The notes under the pieces: model-generated
Database searches by the model: none
The model's input: only the letters and a program-made list of their open reading frames with translations
What the model was told of the DNA's origin: nothing
Assembly (NCBI GenBank): GCA_035315685.1
Contig: DATFXR010000333.1
Coordinates: 1-14,947 of the forward strand
Length of the DNA: 14,947 nucleotides
Reading direction: 5' to 3'
Source of the DNA: QHWK01 sp035315685
GTDB taxonomy: Bacteria; Acidobacteriota; Vicinamibacteria; Vicinamibacterales; CAVVIG01
Shown here: piece by piece, positions 14,588-14,947 of the stretch
Position numbering within the stretch: the stretch's first letter is position 1
How the letters are laid out: each line of letters begins with the position of its first letter
Made by a program: the position numbers and the translations under genes

Positions 14588-14947
14588 TTAGGCTTGCTTG
14601 AGCGCGGCCAGCACGCGAGGACGTGTGAACGGGTAGGTTTCCATGCGCACTCCGGTGGCGTCGAAGAACGCGTTCGCGATCGCCGCAGCGGCGGCGGCCA
14701 TCACCTCTTCACCGGCGCCCATCGAGCGCTCGTTCAGCCGCTGCACGACGATTGGCGTCACGTCGGGACAGTCCTCGAAGCGCAGAATCGGATAGCTCGC
14801 CCAGTCCACGGTGGTGACGCCGCTGGTGTCGAACTTCACTTCTTCGAGCAGCATACGGCTCGCGGTCTGCACGAGTTGCCCGCGAATCTGGCTCTCGACG
14901 ATCGCGGGATTGACAACGAGCCCGGCGTCGAGCGCGCCGAACAATCG
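14588..14947 (-). CDS. C-terminal end of a xanthine-dehydrogenase-family molybdopterin subunit
   Basis: The last 119 codons and TAA stop of a gene that enters from beyond the right edge. The visible part carries the family's GALDAGLVVNPAIVESQIRG motif followed by TVDWASYPILRFEDCPDV and GAGEEVMAAAAAAIANAFFDATG. Ending in TYPFTRPRVLAALKQA is typical of isoquinoline 1-oxidoreductase beta-subunit (IorB)-like enzymes. These bind a molybdopterin cofactor and hydroxylate aldehydes or N-heterocycles, usually in the periplasm, with a small 2Fe-2S subunit encoded nearby. The glutamate in GAGEE corresponds to the conserved catalytic Glu region. The substrate cannot be told from this part. Confidence 0.88.
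   Translation of the reverse strand, partial: RLFGALDAGLVVNPAIVESQIRGQLVQTASRMLLEEVKFDTSGVTTVDWASYPILRFEDCPDVTPIVVQRLNERSMGAGEEVMAAAAAAIANAFFDATGVRMETYPFTRPRVLAALKQA

Overview
The window is GC-rich bacterial DNA. The gene content points to an Acidobacteriota-type genome, perhaps of Vicinamibacteria affinity. Supporting this are a winged-helix/TolB-like/TPR regulator, a DUF4159 protein, a small NTF2-like secreted protein, a fragment of a secreted protein with the WTNNTATPLVRPADLAGK-type motif, and an isoquinoline-oxidoreductase-like molybdenum enzyme. The taxonomic placement is inference; there is no rRNA or marker gene here. No tRNA, rRNA, CRISPR array or intact mobile element was seen.

Left part (1-4280, minus strand). 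This is a HybOABC-type membrane-bound [NiFe] uptake hydrogenase operon in the E. coli hyb order: Tat-exported small subunit (hybO), ferredoxin-like subunit with 16 cysteines (hybA), NrfD/HybB-type membrane quinone subunit (hybB), and catalytic large subunit (hybC, cut by the window start). The genes overlap (two TGATG junctions and one 17-nt overlap), so they are almost certainly one translationally coupled unit. Together they would oxidise H2 on the periplasmic side and pass electrons through the FeS relay to the quinone pool. About 520 bp upstream of hybO carry no gene but hold three clear inverted repeats.

Middle (4800-9339). A minus-strand cytoplasmic regulator (OmpR/PhoB-type DNA-binding domain, TolB/FlgO-like domain, TPRs) is divergent from a small secreted protein of unknown function at 6718. 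The divergent region holds a perfect odd palindrome and a 14-codon open frame with an excellent ribosome binding site; that frame looks like the start of an MddA/NnrU-type membrane methyltransferase. A roughly 600-bp gene-poor stretch follows. It has a degenerate antisense frame with TPR-like and HTH-like motifs. Then comes a secreted DNRLRE-domain/acid-phosphatase-type phosphoesterase fusion, preceded by a strong hairpin.

Right part (9340-14947). This is an accessory, partly decayed stretch: an orphan protein with lysozyme/transglycosylase-like motifs, a transposase C-terminal remnant, about 650 bp with no recognisable gene, a membrane-anchored or secreted cupin, an ankyrin-repeat protein, and an IS5-type transposase remnant with a frameshift and internal deletion. 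Next are two secreted proteins in tandem (NTF2-like, DUF4159). At the right edge, on the minus strand, are a fragment of an acidobacterial-type secreted protein and the C-terminal end of a xanthine-dehydrogenase-family molybdopterin subunit.

Nothing here is clearly a new defence or mobile system. The most interesting items are the hydrogenase operon with its repeat-rich upstream region, the orphan lysozyme-like protein, and the several gene fragments that show local decay.
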